Shown: positions 47,267-56,933, counted from the stretch's first letter. The stretch: DNA of 64,000 bases from Actinomycetes bacterium (GCA_021827705.1 JAKAUQ010000005.1:33306-97305), one strand, 5' to 3'. The notes: generated by a model not told the origin, from the sequence alone. Translations and numbers: made by a program.

Positions 47267-48687
47267 GTGACCGCCCCGAGGTGCCCGCCGAGGACCGGCG
47301 GGCCGTCGAGGCCCGGCTGGGGCGTGCGGCGCGCGCCTGGTTCCGCGTGGTCGTGCGGCGCGCGACGGGCGAGCCCGTCGTCATCGAGAACGCCCCCCAC
47401 CTGGACGACGGGACGCCCCTGGCGACCCTGTACTGGCTCGTGGACCCCCCGCTGGTCGAGGCCGTCAGCCGGGTCGAGGCCGCCGGCGGCGTCCACCGCT
47501 ACGAGGACCTCGTGTCCGCCAGCGACCTGGCGGCGGCCCACGCGCGCTACGCGGCGCGCCGGGACGCTCGCGTGCGCCGGGTCGACGCGCCCCGGCCGAG
47601 CGGAGGCGTGGGCGGCACGCGCACCGGGGTCAAGTGCCTCCACGCGCACCTGGCCAACTATCTGGCGGGCGACGATGACCCCGTGGGGGCTCTCGTCGCC
47701 ACCGAGGTGGGGGCGGTGGCGCTGCGGCGCCCAGCGGTGGCCGGCGAGCCGGTAGCCGTCATCGACTGCGGGAGCAACTCGACGCGCCTGCTCGTGACCG
47801 ACGGCGAGGGACGCGCGCTGGTGCGCGACATGCACATCACCCGCCTAGCGGCGGGGGTGGACGCCGCGGGACGTCTGGCGCCCGACGCCCGGGCGCGCAC
47901 GATGCGGGTGCTGGCCCAGTACCGCGAGCGCTTCGCGGCCGCCGGCGCGCGCCAGGGGCTGGTCGTGGCGACCTCGGCCGTGCGCGACGCCAGCAACGCG
48001 GAGCAGTTCGTCCAGGAGGCCCGCGCTGTCACCGGACTGGCCGTGCGGGTGCTCAGCGGAGGTGAGGAAGCCGACCTCTCCTACCGGGGGGCCGTCGCCG
48101 GCCTGGAGCCCGGCGAGGCACCGCCCCTGGTCGTGGACGTCGGTGGCGGCTCGACCGAGCTGGCGCTGACCTGGGAGGGGGAGTTCCACTGGGCATCCTT
48201 GCAGCTGGGCTGCGTGCGGCTCACCGAGCGCGTCACGGGCTCGGGGACGCTGGACGAGGCGACACGCCGCGCGGCCCGCCGCCTGGTCGACGAAACGCTG
48301 GATGCCGAGCTCACCGACCCGGCGTGGCGCGCGGCCGTGGGGCGGGTCCAGGTGGTGGGCCTCGCCGGCACCGCGGCCACGCTGGCCCAGCTGCAGGCGG
48401 GCCAGCGCGAGTACCGGCGCGAGGACGTGCACCACCAGCGGGTGGGCATCGCTGACGTGGCCGCCTGGCTGGATCGTCTGGCCTCCGAGACGCCCGCCCA
48501 GCGCTTGGAGCACGCCGGGATGGCCCCCGGGCGCCAAGACGTGCTCGTTGCCGGGCTCGTCGTGCTGCACGCGATCCTGGAGCGCTTCGCGGCGCCCGAC
48601 GTGCTCACCTCGGAAGACGACATCCTCGATGGCACCGCTGCGTGGCTGCGCTCGGATGCGAGCACGGGGCCAGACCTGGCACGATAG
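47263..48687 (+). CDS. DUF501-like domain fused to Ppx/GppA exopolyphosphatase
   Basis: N-terminal PLATLYWLVDPPLVEAVSRVEAAGGVHRYED...GVKCLHAHLANYLAGDDDPVG; C-terminal VAVIDCGSNSTRLLV, VVDVGGGSTELAL; one uninterrupted frame. Confidence 0.9.
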
Positions 48688-48704
48688 GCGGGGGAGGAAA
48701 CCTC

Positions 48705-49325
48705 GTGATCAGCCGTGCCACTAGCTCGACGATGACGCTCTACGGGTCGCGGGTCATGCTGCGCCCCCTCAGCGAAGCCGACTGGGAGGCCTGGCACGAG
48801 GTCCGTGTGCGCTGCCGGGACTGGCTGGTCAAGTGGGAGCCGCGCTCGGCCCACGCCAGCTACGCCGCCGAGGATCGCCGCAGCTTCGCCAGCCGGTGCG
48901 CCATCCGCGAGCGCGAGCGGCACCTCGGGACCGGCTACGGCTTCGGGATCTTCTACGAGGGCCGCTTCGTCGGGGAGCTGACGCTGTCGGGGATCCAGCG
49001 CGGGCCCATGCAGGTGGGCTTCATCGGCTACTGGATCGACGAGGCCGTCGCGGGTCGGGGCCTGATGCCCGAGGCCGTGGTGGTGACCATCCAGTTCGCG
49101 CTCGAGACGCTGCGCCTGCACCGGATCGAGATCAACATCATCCCCCGCAACCACGCGTCGCGGCGCGTGGTGGAGAAGCTGGGCCTGCGCTGCGAGGGCG
49201 TGGCCGAGCGCTACCTCGAGATCGACGGCGCCTGGGAGGACCACGCCCGCTACGCGATGACCGCCGAGGAGTGGGCCGACCGCGCACCTCAGCTGGTGGC
49301 GGACTGGCTCCTGCCGCGGGGCTAG
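48705..49325 (+). CDS. GNAT acetyltransferase (RimJ/RimL-like)
   Basis: VMLRPLSEADWEAW, GYWIDEAVAGRGLMPEAVVVTIQFALETLRLHRIEINIIPRNHASRRVVEKLG. Confidence 0.9.
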   Translation: MISRATSSTMTLYGSRVMLRPLSEADWEAWHEVRVRCRDWLVKWEPRSAHASYAAEDRRSFASRCAIRERERHLGTGYGFGIFYEGRFVGELTLSGIQRGPMQVGFIGYWIDEAVAGRGLMPEAVVVTIQFALETLRLHRIEINIIPRNHASRRVVEKLGLRCEGVAERYLEIDGAWEDHARYAMTAEEWADRAPQLVADWLLPRG

Positions 49326-50260
49326 GCGAGAGCCTCGGCCTGCCGGTGCACCAGCGCGGCCAGGCCCACGGCCCCCAGGGTGCCACCGGCGGCGGCGGCC
49401 ACGGCGGCGGCGGCGGGCCCGTCGTGGCGGCCCACCACCACGAGATCGTTGTTCGGCCCGTGGGCGATCACGGCGCCCAGGGCGCCGTGGTGGCTTAGCG
49501 TCGCCGCGAGCGACGCGGGTGCCGGGGCCGCGAGGATGACGCCGGGCAGCTGGTAGGTGGCGTGTCGCAGCCGGCGCAGGTCGTTGAGCATGGCCAGGGG
49601 GGCGCGCGACAGCCGCACGGTCGACCCGCTGACGTCACGCCAGCTCACCGGGTACGCCTCGACGCGCAGGCCCAGGCGCGCGGCCAGGTGGAGGTACTCG
49701 ACGTCGTAGGCGAACCCCTCGATGGTGCCCAGGAGCGCGAGCAGCCGGGCGGGCCCGCGCCGCAGGGCCTTGGCGCCGCACTGGGTGTCGGCCAGGCGCA
49801 CGCCGGTGTAGTGGCGCACCACGAGGTGGAAGGCCCGGGCGGCCCAGGTGCGCGCTCGGCTGGCGTAGTGGATGGCCCCGGTCGCGGCACGCGACCCGGC
49901 CACGACGTCGGCGTGGTCGAGCCCGGCCACCAGCGCGGGATAGTGCACCGGGTCGATGGCCATGTCGGCGTCCACGACGAGCAGGCGCGCGCCGCGGGCC
50001 TGCGCGATACCCGTGGCGACCGCGGCGCCCTTGCCGCGATTGTGGGGGTGGCGCACGACCACCGGGTCGAGCGCGCCGTAGACGGTGGCCGCGGTGGCCG
50101 CGGTGGCGTCGCGCGAGCCGTCGTCGACGATCACGATCTCGACGTCGGCGCCCAGGGAGGCCAGGACCGGGGCGAGGCGCGCGTACCCCGCAGCCAGGCG
50201 GTGGGCCTCGTTGTAGGCCGGGATGATCACGGAGACGGCGGGCTCAGGGTCGGGCGGCAC
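49322..50260 (-). CDS. Glycosyltransferase family 2 (dolichyl-phosphate sugar synthase-like)
   Basis: VSVIIPAYNEAHRLAAGYARL, IVIVDDGSRDATA, HNRGKGAAVATGIAQARG, VVDADMAIDPVHYP. Confidence 0.9.
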   Translation of the reverse strand: MPPDPEPAVSVIIPAYNEAHRLAAGYARLAPVLASLGADVEIVIVDDGSRDATAATAATVYGALDPVVVRHPHNRGKGAAVATGIAQARGARLLVVDADMAIDPVHYPALVAGLDHADVVAGSRAATGAIHYASRARTWAARAFHLVVRHYTGVRLADTQCGAKALRRGPARLLALLGTIEGFAYDVEYLHLAARLGLRVEAYPVSWRDVSGSTVRLSRAPLAMLNDLRRLRHATYQLPGVILAAPAPASLAATLSHHGALGAVIAHGPNNDLVVVGRHDGPAAAAVAAAAGGTLGAVGLAALVHRQAEALA

Positions 50261-51416
50261 CGATGAGTCCGAAGGTGAAGAGGGGGGCGTAGTTGATACG
50301 GGTCCCAGGGTACGCGGCCGCGATGATGGTGTCGGTGCCGTAGGGTCCGCTGCCCACGTACATGACCACGTGGTCGACGAGGTGGTCGCCGTCGAGGTTG
50401 TAGTAGAAGAGCAAGTCCCCGGGCTGGAGGGCGTGGAGCGACACGTGGCGCAGGCCCGGCCACTGCACCTCGGTGGTGCGCGGGATGGTGTAGCCGGCCT
50501 GGGCCCAGGCCCACTGGACCAGACCCGAGCAGTCGAAGCCCTGGCCCGGTGTCTCGCCGCCCCACACGTAGGGAACGCCAATCTGGGACTCGGCCGCGGC
50601 CACTGCGGCGTGGCCGGCCGCGGACCCGGCCGGCGACCCGCTGACCGTGCCGGTGACCTGCGGTGGCGTAGCGGCGCGGATGGCGGCCAGCACCAGGTTG
50701 GCCGCGGTCTGCCCGCCCACGGCCGAGGCGGCGGCGACGGCCTCCTGCTCGCCGGACACGTCACCGATGCGCGCGGCGGCGGCGCCTGCGGCCACCTCGT
50801 AGGTGATGATCTCGCTCTTCAGGGTCTTGGTGACCACGGTCAGCGTCGCGCGCGTGGCCGCCTCGTTGCGGGCGTTCTGGGCCAGCAGGCTGGCCATGGT
50901 GCGCTCCTGGGCCTGCTTGAGCGCGCGCTGGGCGGCCACCTGGGCCAGCGTCGAGTCGAGGGAGCGCTTCTCGGTCTCGTAGCGGTGGCGGATGGCCGTC
51001 AGGTCGCCGATGGCGCGATCCTGGTAGACGGTGCGTGCGTCGCTGGAGGTGACCGACTGGTTGAACAGCGCCAGGATCTGGGCGTCCGCGGACCCCAAGA
51101 CGTAGGCCCGCACGACCGCGGCGACCAGCTGGTGTGAGGTCGCGGCGATGGCGCGCCGCTTGATGGTCTCGCGACCGCGCAGCCGATGGATGTTGGCGGT
51201 GATCTGGGTGAAGGCCACCTGGGCGGCGTCGAAGGCGTTGGCGGTCGTCTCGGCGAGGCGCTGCTGGCTGGCCAGGCGAGAGGTCAGGTTGGCGATCTCA
51301 GCGCGCATCTGGGCGATGGAGCCGGCGTCGGCGGGTGGCGCCGTCGCCACCACGAGCGCCATGGCCGCCGTGCTGGCCGCAAGGGTGCGGGCCAGCCGGG
51401 GCCGCCGAAGCCTCAT
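50244..51416 (-). CDS. NlpC/P60 family peptidoglycan hydrolase with N-terminal coiled coil
   Basis: Signal peptide; IGVPYVWGGETPGQGFDCSGLVQWAWAQAGYTIPRTTEVQW; HLVDHVVMYVG. Confidence 0.93.
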   Translation of the reverse strand: MRLRRPRLARTLAASTAAMALVVATAPPADAGSIAQMRAEIANLTSRLASQQRLAETTANAFDAAQVAFTQITANIHRLRGRETIKRRAIAATSHQLVAAVVRAYVLGSADAQILALFNQSVTSSDARTVYQDRAIGDLTAIRHRYETEKRSLDSTLAQVAAQRALKQAQERTMASLLAQNARNEAATRATLTVVTKTLKSEIITYEVAAGAAAARIGDVSGEQEAVAAASAVGGQTAANLVLAAIRAATPPQVTGTVSGSPAGSAAGHAAVAAAESQIGVPYVWGGETPGQGFDCSGLVQWAWAQAGYTIPRTTEVQWPGLRHVSLHALQPGDLLFYYNLDGDHLVDHVVMYVGSGPYGTDTIIAAAYPGTRINYAPLFTFGLIGAARP

Positions 51417-51488
51417 TGACCTAGCCTAACGAGAGCGTTACTGCCGGCTGGGGCGCCCTGCTCCCGTGTTACGGTCGAGGGGCTGTCG

Positions 51489-51562
51489 GGGGGCGTAGCC
51501 CAAGTGGCAGAGGCAGGGCGCTTAAACCGCCTTCAGTGAGGGTTCGAGTCCCTCCGCCCCTA
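51489..51562 (+). tRNA. tRNA-Leu (anticodon TAA), short variable arm
   Basis: GGGGGCG/CGCCCCT acceptor (G1.U72), anticodon stem-loop GGGCG-CTTAAAC-CGCCT, 5-nt variable loop TCAGT, T-arm GAGGG TTCGAGT CCCTC. Confidence 0.8.
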
Positions 51563-51593
51563 CGCGGCCGGGCGACGGGGGATTTTTAGTAGC

Positions 51594-52427
51594 GTGGCCC
51601 CCGTGGCCAAAAGCACTACGGGCAAGTGGGTCAGTCGCGTCGGCGCCGCCGGCGGCGGACGGTCCTACCGGCGATCACGACCGGTGAACTACTACGGGGT
51701 TATCGGCGTCGTCGTTATCCTGGGTCTGGCCAGCGTCGTCCTGGCGCGCTACGACTACCAGCATCCCCATCACCACCACTCGGCCCCGGCGGTCGCACCC
51801 AAGATCGGAACCACCTGGTATGCCGCGCTCGGTGTGGACAACTGCGGGGCCCGCGTCGCCGACCTGCCCACGGGCACCTCGACCGGCGGGCTCAGCCTGC
51901 TCGCGTCCAACGTGATCAAGGTCACGCCGCTCTCGAGCGCCGACGCCGGCCACAATGCGACGCTGGCCCAGTTCTCGCGCGAGAACGCTGGCGTGACCGC
52001 CACGGCGACGCAACTCGACCTCACCACTGCTCACGGGCACCTGCGCCTGACGACCGGCCAGCGCTGTGCGGCCGGGACGCCCGACGCGGGCCGGACCGGA
52101 CGCGTCGTCTACGCCTACTGGCCCACGTTGAGCACGACCGCGCCGACGCTGACGACCAAGCCCGGCGACATCAAGTTCGCGCAGTACCTGCGCGTCACGC
52201 TGGCCTTCGTCCCCCAGGGGGTCACCCCGCTGGCGCCGACCAAGGCGACAGTCAACGCGATGGTCCAAGACAACGTGACTCCGACGACCACCACGACCAC
52301 GGCACCCGTGACCACCACGACTGCTGGGCCGACCACGACGGTGCCGGGATCCTCCTCCACGACCACCACGACTGCTGGGCCGACCACGACGGTGCCGGGG
52401 TCCACCACCACCACGTCGAAGGGCTGA
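51594..52427 (+). CDS. Membrane-anchored secreted protein with Thr-rich C-terminal repeats
   Basis: Single N-terminal TM; C-term TTTTAGPTTTVPGS repeated; function unknown. Confidence 0.75.
   Translation: MAPVAKSTTGKWVSRVGAAGGGRSYRRSRPVNYYGVIGVVVILGLASVVLARYDYQHPHHHHSAPAVAPKIGTTWYAALGVDNCGARVADLPTGTSTGGLSLLASNVIKVTPLSSADAGHNATLAQFSRENAGVTATATQLDLTTAHGHLRLTTGQRCAAGTPDAGRTGRVVYAYWPTLSTTAPTLTTKPGDIKFAQYLRVTLAFVPQGVTPLAPTKATVNAMVQDNVTPTTTTTTAPVTTTTAGPTTTVPGSSSTTTTTAGPTTTVPGSTTTTSKG
52310..52399 (+). repeat. 39-bp exact direct repeat, two copies at 51-bp period
   Basis: gaccaccacgactgctgggccgaccacgacggtgccggg at 52310-52348 and 52361-52399. Confidence 0.95.
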
Positions 52428-53443
52428 TGCGCGCGGTCATCCTCGTGGGGGGGATGGGGACGCGTCTGCGTCCCCTCACCTACGAGACGCCCAAGCAGCT
52501 CTTGCCGGTCGTGGGCGTCCCGCTGATCGAGCGGTCGCTGGCGAATCTGGCGCGCCACGGGGTCACCGAGGCCGTCTTGGCACTGGGCTACCTGCCCGAG
52601 CAGTTCGTGGCGGCGTATCCGGAGGGCCGGATCGCCGGGGTCTTGGTGTCCTACGCCGTCGAGGACGAGCCCCTGGACACTGCCGGGGCCATCGGCTTCG
52701 CCGCGCGCCAGGCCGGGATCGACGACACGTTCGTCGTGCTGAACGGCGATGTCGTCACCGACCTCGATCTGACCGCCCTGATCGCGTTCCATCGCGAGCG
52801 CGAGGCCGTCGCCACGATCGCGCTGCACCCCGTCGAGGACCCCTCACGCTACGGGGTGGTCACGACCGACGCTGACGGCCGTGTCGTGAGCTTCATCGAG
52901 AAGCCGCCGGGCGTCGCTCCCACCAACCTCATCAATGCCGGCATCTACGTCATGGAGCCCGGCGTGCTCGCGCGCATCGCGCCCACGGGGCGCGTCAGCG
53001 TCGAGCGCGAGGTCTTCCCCGCGCTGGCGGCGGCGGGCGCGCTGTACGCGCGCGCCGACCACGCCTACTGGCTCGACACGGGCACGCCGGCCACGTACCT
53101 TCAGGCCAACGTCGACATCCTGGCGGGCAAGGATGGGCCCGTCGTCGGTGCTGGTCAGGGATCGTGGCAGCACCCGGGAAGCCGGGTCCACCCCACGGCC
53201 ACGCTGGTCCACGCGGTCGTGGACGCCAACTGCGTCGTGGGCCCCGGGGCCTGGCTGGAGCAGTCGGTCCTGCTGCCGGGGGCCATCATCGAGGAGGGCG
53301 CCGTGGTGCGCTCCTCGATCGTGGGCCCCGAGGCGGTCATCGGCGCGTACGCCCAGTTGGGCCCGACGTGCGTCGTGGGCGCGCACGAGCGAGTGGCCGC
53401 AGGCTCGTGGCTGCACGGTGACGTCCGCCTGGGCGGCGTCTAG
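52427..53443 (+). CDS. Sugar-1-phosphate nucleotidyltransferase (mannose-1-phosphate guanylyltransferase-like) with LbH C-terminus
   Basis: MRAVILVGGMGTRLRPLTYETPKQLLPVVGVPLIER, VLNGDVVTD, FIEKP. Confidence 0.9.
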   Translation: MRAVILVGGMGTRLRPLTYETPKQLLPVVGVPLIERSLANLARHGVTEAVLALGYLPEQFVAAYPEGRIAGVLVSYAVEDEPLDTAGAIGFAARQAGIDDTFVVLNGDVVTDLDLTALIAFHREREAVATIALHPVEDPSRYGVVTTDADGRVVSFIEKPPGVAPTNLINAGIYVMEPGVLARIAPTGRVSVEREVFPALAAAGALYARADHAYWLDTGTPATYLQANVDILAGKDGPVVGAGQGSWQHPGSRVHPTATLVHAVVDANCVVGPGAWLEQSVLLPGAIIEEGAVVRSSIVGPEAVIGAYAQLGPTCVVGAHERVAAGSWLHGDVRLGGV

Positions 53444-53464
53444 CGGTCCTGGCCACCAGGCGCG

Positions 53465-54175
53465 TCAGCGGAAGAGGTCGTCGTCGGGATCGCGGATCAG
53501 GTCACGGCGCACCGAGCCGGTGCCGCGCCAGTCGGGGCTGCCCCCGCGCAGGATCGCGAAGGGCGTGCCCGCGGCCTTGTGGAGAACGAGATTGGCGGCG
53601 CCCGCGATCTCGTCGGCGATGGCGATCACGGTGGCCTCGAGCCGGCGGCCGTGGGCATCGACGGTGCCGCGCAGGTCGAGCGCGGGGCGCAGCCCGGCGG
53701 CGCCAATGGCCACGTCGGTCACGCCCTGGCGCCAGGCGCGCCCGAAGGTGTCGGTGATCACCACGGCGACGTCGACCCCGTGGCGATGGCGCAGGGCGGC
53801 CCGCAGCGCGCGCGCCGAGCGATCGGGGTCGAGTGGCAGCAGCACCGCCGTGTGGGCAGCGGTGTTGGACAGGTCCACGCCGGCGTTGGCGTTGACGAAC
53901 CCGTGGCGGGTCTCGGTGATCAGGAGCGCACCGCGTCGTCGCAGCACCCGGCGGGACTCGGCGAGCACCAGGGCCTCCTTGTGCTCGGGCGTCCCGTCCC
54001 AGGGGACCACGCGGCCCTCGGCCTTGGAGACGACCTTGCTCGTCACGACCACGACGTCCCCGCTGATCAGGTCGACGTTCGCGTCGGCCAGGGCGGTCGC
54101 CAGCAGTACGGCCAGGTCGTCGCCCTCGCGCACCTCGGCCGCGAGGCGCAGGGGGAGCAGCTGGATCGCGTTCAC
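53465..54175 (-). CDS. cofE: Coenzyme F420-0:L-glutamate ligase
   Basis: GDVVVVTSKVVSKAEGRVV, VVITDTFGRAWRQGVTDVAIGAAGL, ADEIAGAANLVLHKAAGTP. Confidence 0.92.
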   Translation of the reverse strand: MNAIQLLPLRLAAEVREGDDLAVLLATALADANVDLISGDVVVVTSKVVSKAEGRVVPWDGTPEHKEALVLAESRRVLRRRGALLITETRHGFVNANAGVDLSNTAAHTAVLLPLDPDRSARALRAALRHRHGVDVAVVITDTFGRAWRQGVTDVAIGAAGLRPALDLRGTVDAHGRRLEATVIAIADEIAGAANLVLHKAAGTPFAILRGGSPDWRGTGSVRRDLIRDPDDDLFR

Positions 54176-55086
54176 GCCAGCACCGCGGCGGCCAGGCGGG
54201 CGTCGCGGCCGGGCTCGCCCATCACCGTGGTCGTGACGCGGACCTCGAAGCCCCGGGCGCGCAGATCGCCCGCGTCGCCGGCGTCGGCCTCGTCGATCAC
54301 CCAGATGTCTACGAGGTCACCGTAGAGGGCCGCCACGCCCCGGCTGCCCGAGTCGTGGCCCAGTTCGGCGAGGAGGCGATCGGCCGGTCCCTTGAGGGCC
54401 CGCCCGCCCACCAGGGGGCTGACGGCGACGCTGGGGCCGCGTCGTTGCGCCAGGGCGGCGCGCACGCCGGGCACCGCCAGGATGGGGGCCAGCGAGAGCA
54501 GGGGGTTGGAGGGGGCCAGGACCACGCGGTCCGCGTGGGCGATGGCGTCAGCCACTCCGGGCCCGGGCGCGGCGCGTCGCGCTCCCCGGTACGTGATCGC
54601 GCTCACCGGGACCTGGTGGTGGTGCTGGACGAAGTACTCCTGAAACCCCAGCTCGCCCTGTGCGGTTGACAGGGTCGTGGCGATGGGGTCGTCACTCGCG
54701 GGCAGCACGCGCACCGCCACGCCGAGGGCGCGGGCGATCTCGGCGCTCACCGCAGACTTGGTGGCCCCCTGGGCGAGGCGCTGGCTGCGGTACAGGTGGG
54801 TGGCCAGGTCGCGGTCGCCCAGGCGGAACCAGGTGGGGCCGCCGAGGTGGGCCAGCTCGTCCATGACGCGCCAGCTCTCGTCGCGCAGCCCCCAGCCCTG
54901 GGCCACGTCGTGGCGACCGGCCAGGGTGTAGGTCACGGTGTCCAGATCCGGGCAGATCGTTAGGCCGTGGAGGCAGAAGTCGTCACCGACGTTGACGACG
55001 GCGGTCAGGTCCGTGGCCGGGACGCGCGCCGCCAGCACCCCCAACAGGCGGGCCGCACCCACCCCGCCGCTCAGGACCGTGATCAC
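54172..55086 (-). CDS. cofD: 2-phospho-L-lactate transferase CofD/FbiA
   Basis: VLSGGVGAARLLGVL, VVNVGDDFCLHGLTICPDLDTVTYTLAG, LAPSNPLLSLAPIL. Confidence 0.93.
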   Translation of the reverse strand: MITVLSGGVGAARLLGVLAARVPATDLTAVVNVGDDFCLHGLTICPDLDTVTYTLAGRHDVAQGWGLRDESWRVMDELAHLGGPTWFRLGDRDLATHLYRSQRLAQGATKSAVSAEIARALGVAVRVLPASDDPIATTLSTAQGELGFQEYFVQHHHQVPVSAITYRGARRAAPGPGVADAIAHADRVVLAPSNPLLSLAPILAVPGVRAALAQRRGPSVAVSPLVGGRALKGPADRLLAELGHDSGSRGVAALYGDLVDIWVIDEADAGDAGDLRARGFEVRVTTTVMGEPGRDARLAAAVLA

Positions 55087-55122
55087 GGGCAAGACCTTAG
55101 AGCCCCGGTAGGGTGACCCCTC

Positions 55123-55935
55123 ATGGACCTCGCGCGCCTCGTGGCTGGATGGCCCGGCGACCCGGCGCTCGTCGTCCTGCGCGCTGGGGAGGGGCCGGCC
55201 CAGGTCGTCGCGACGCTCGGTGACCTCGAGGCCCAGCGACCGTGGGCCTCGGTGTCCAAGTTGGCGGTGGCCCTCGCCGTGGGGGCCGAGGTCGATGCGG
55301 GCCGGGTCCGCTACGAGGATGCGGCCGGCCCGCCGGGGGCCACGGTGGCCCACCTGCTCTCGCACAGCTCGGGCCTCGGGCTCGAGGCGGGCGATCACCG
55401 GCGCCCCGTGGGGACCCGCCGGGTCTACTCCAACGTCGGCATCGACCTGGTGGCCGAGGCCCTGGCCCCCGCCGAGGGTCCGGCGCGCTGGATCGCCGAC
55501 CGCGTGCTGGGTCCCCTGGGCCTCGGCACGTCGGGCCTCGTCGGCCGGCCGGCGGCCGGGATCCGGGGCTCCACCCGGGACCTGGCGCGTCTCGCGGCGG
55601 CCTTCGTCGACCAGTCGCTGCTGGCGCCCGCAACGCACGCGCGGATCGCAGCCCCGTACCTGCCGGAGCTCGACGGGGTGGTCCCCGGCTTCGGGCGCTT
55701 CGTGCCGTGCCCGTGGGGCCTGGGACCCGAGCTGCACGGCGACAAGCAGCACTGGATGGCCGGCTGGCCCGCGCGCGCGCTCGGCCACTTCGGTCGCAGC
55801 GGCGCGCTCGTGCTGGTGGACCCGGTCCACCAGGTGGCCGTCGCGGCGACCTCGACAGTGCCTTTTGGCTCCTGGGCGGTCGCGGGCTGGCCGGCGTGGC
55901 TGGGCCAGATCCGCTCTGGGGCTCTGGAGGCCTAG
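55123..55935 (+). CDS. Serine hydrolase (beta-lactamase/class C-like)
   Basis: WASVSKLAVALA (SxxK), HLLSHSSGLGLEAGD, RRVYSNVGIDLV, HFGRSGALVLVDP. Confidence 0.85.
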   Translation: MDLARLVAGWPGDPALVVLRAGEGPAQVVATLGDLEAQRPWASVSKLAVALAVGAEVDAGRVRYEDAAGPPGATVAHLLSHSSGLGLEAGDHRRPVGTRRVYSNVGIDLVAEALAPAEGPARWIADRVLGPLGLGTSGLVGRPAAGIRGSTRDLARLAAAFVDQSLLAPATHARIAAPYLPELDGVVPGFGRFVPCPWGLGPELHGDKQHWMAGWPARALGHFGRSGALVLVDPVHQVAVAATSTVPFGSWAVAGWPAWLGQIRSGALEA

Positions 55936-56933
55936 TGCTGCGCGTCGCGCTCGATCTGGACGGCGCGCTCGAGCCGTTCGGCGAGACCATGGTGGACCTG
56001 GCCAGCGCCCTGGCGGCGGCGGGGGACTGCGAGCTGGTGCGCTTCCGTAGCTGGTCGACTCCGACCGACGCCGAGGTTCGCCTGGGTGGCCGGTGGTGGT
56101 GGCGGCGCTGGTGGCGGGCCGGGCGGGGATGGCCCCTAGACCGCTGGCTGGCCGGCGCCGACGTGGTGCACGTGGCGGGGCCGACGGTTCCCCCCACGCG
56201 CGAGATCCCCCTCGTGATCTCGGTCGAGGACCTGCGACCCTTGCGCGAGGAAGGGGCGCGCGGAGACCGCGGCGAGCGCCTGCGCCGAGCGCTCAGTCGT
56301 GGCGCGCTGATCGCGACCTCCAACAGCACCGCTCGTCTGGAGGTCGCCCAGGTGCTCGGGGTGTCGCTCGACCGGGTGGTTGCGGTGCCGCCACCCGTGC
56401 CCGCGCTGCCGGTGAGCGGGGAGGCGGCGGGCTGGCCCGCCCTGGTCGTCCACGTGGCCGGCGCCACCCGCCAGTACCTCGCGGTGGCCGATGGCCTGCT
56501 GGCCCTGGCCCGCGACCGCGGACTGCCCATGGTGGTGCTGTCGAGCGCCGAGGTCGCCGAACGCGTGGGGGGCGGCCCGGTCCTGGTGCGCAATCGGCGC
56601 GAAGGGACGGTTCAGCTGGCCGCGGCGCGCGTCCTGGTGCACCTGGCCGATGGGGCGCGCTTCCCCTCGCTGCCCCTCGCGGCGCTCGGCGCGGGCATCC
56701 CCGTGGTGACGCCAGCCGATCCGGTCACCCGCGAGCTGCTCGGCGGCGCCGCCTTCCTCACATCGTCTCTCGAAGAGATCGTGCCGGCCACGGCCGCCGC
56801 CCTCGACGACCCGGCTCAGCGGGCCATCGCCCGCGCCGCGGGTCCGGTGCGGGCCGCCGACTTCCATCCCACGCGTGCGGCGAGCGCCTACCTCGAGCTC
56901 TACGCGCAGGTCGTGCGAGACTGGACGCCGTGA
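55935..56933 (+). CDS. GT-B-like glycosyltransferase
   Basis: C-terminal half FPSLPLAALGAGIPVVTPADPVTRELLGGAAFL resembles GT4 donor-site region; in GT cluster. Confidence 0.7.
   Translation: MLRVALDLDGALEPFGETMVDLASALAAAGDCELVRFRSWSTPTDAEVRLGGRWWWRRWWRAGRGWPLDRWLAGADVVHVAGPTVPPTREIPLVISVEDLRPLREEGARGDRGERLRRALSRGALIATSNSTARLEVAQVLGVSLDRVVAVPPPVPALPVSGEAAGWPALVVHVAGATRQYLAVADGLLALARDRGLPMVVLSSAEVAERVGGGPVLVRNRREGTVQLAAARVLVHLADGARFPSLPLAALGAGIPVVTPADPVTRELLGGAAFLTSSLEEIVPATAAALDDPAQRAIARAAGPVRAADFHPTRAASAYLELYAQVVRDWTP

Noticed and set aside
52310-52399. Short tandem repeat as CRISPR or VNTR element
   Set aside because: Only two units, in frame within a Thr-rich coding tail; no spacers and no cas genes in the window.
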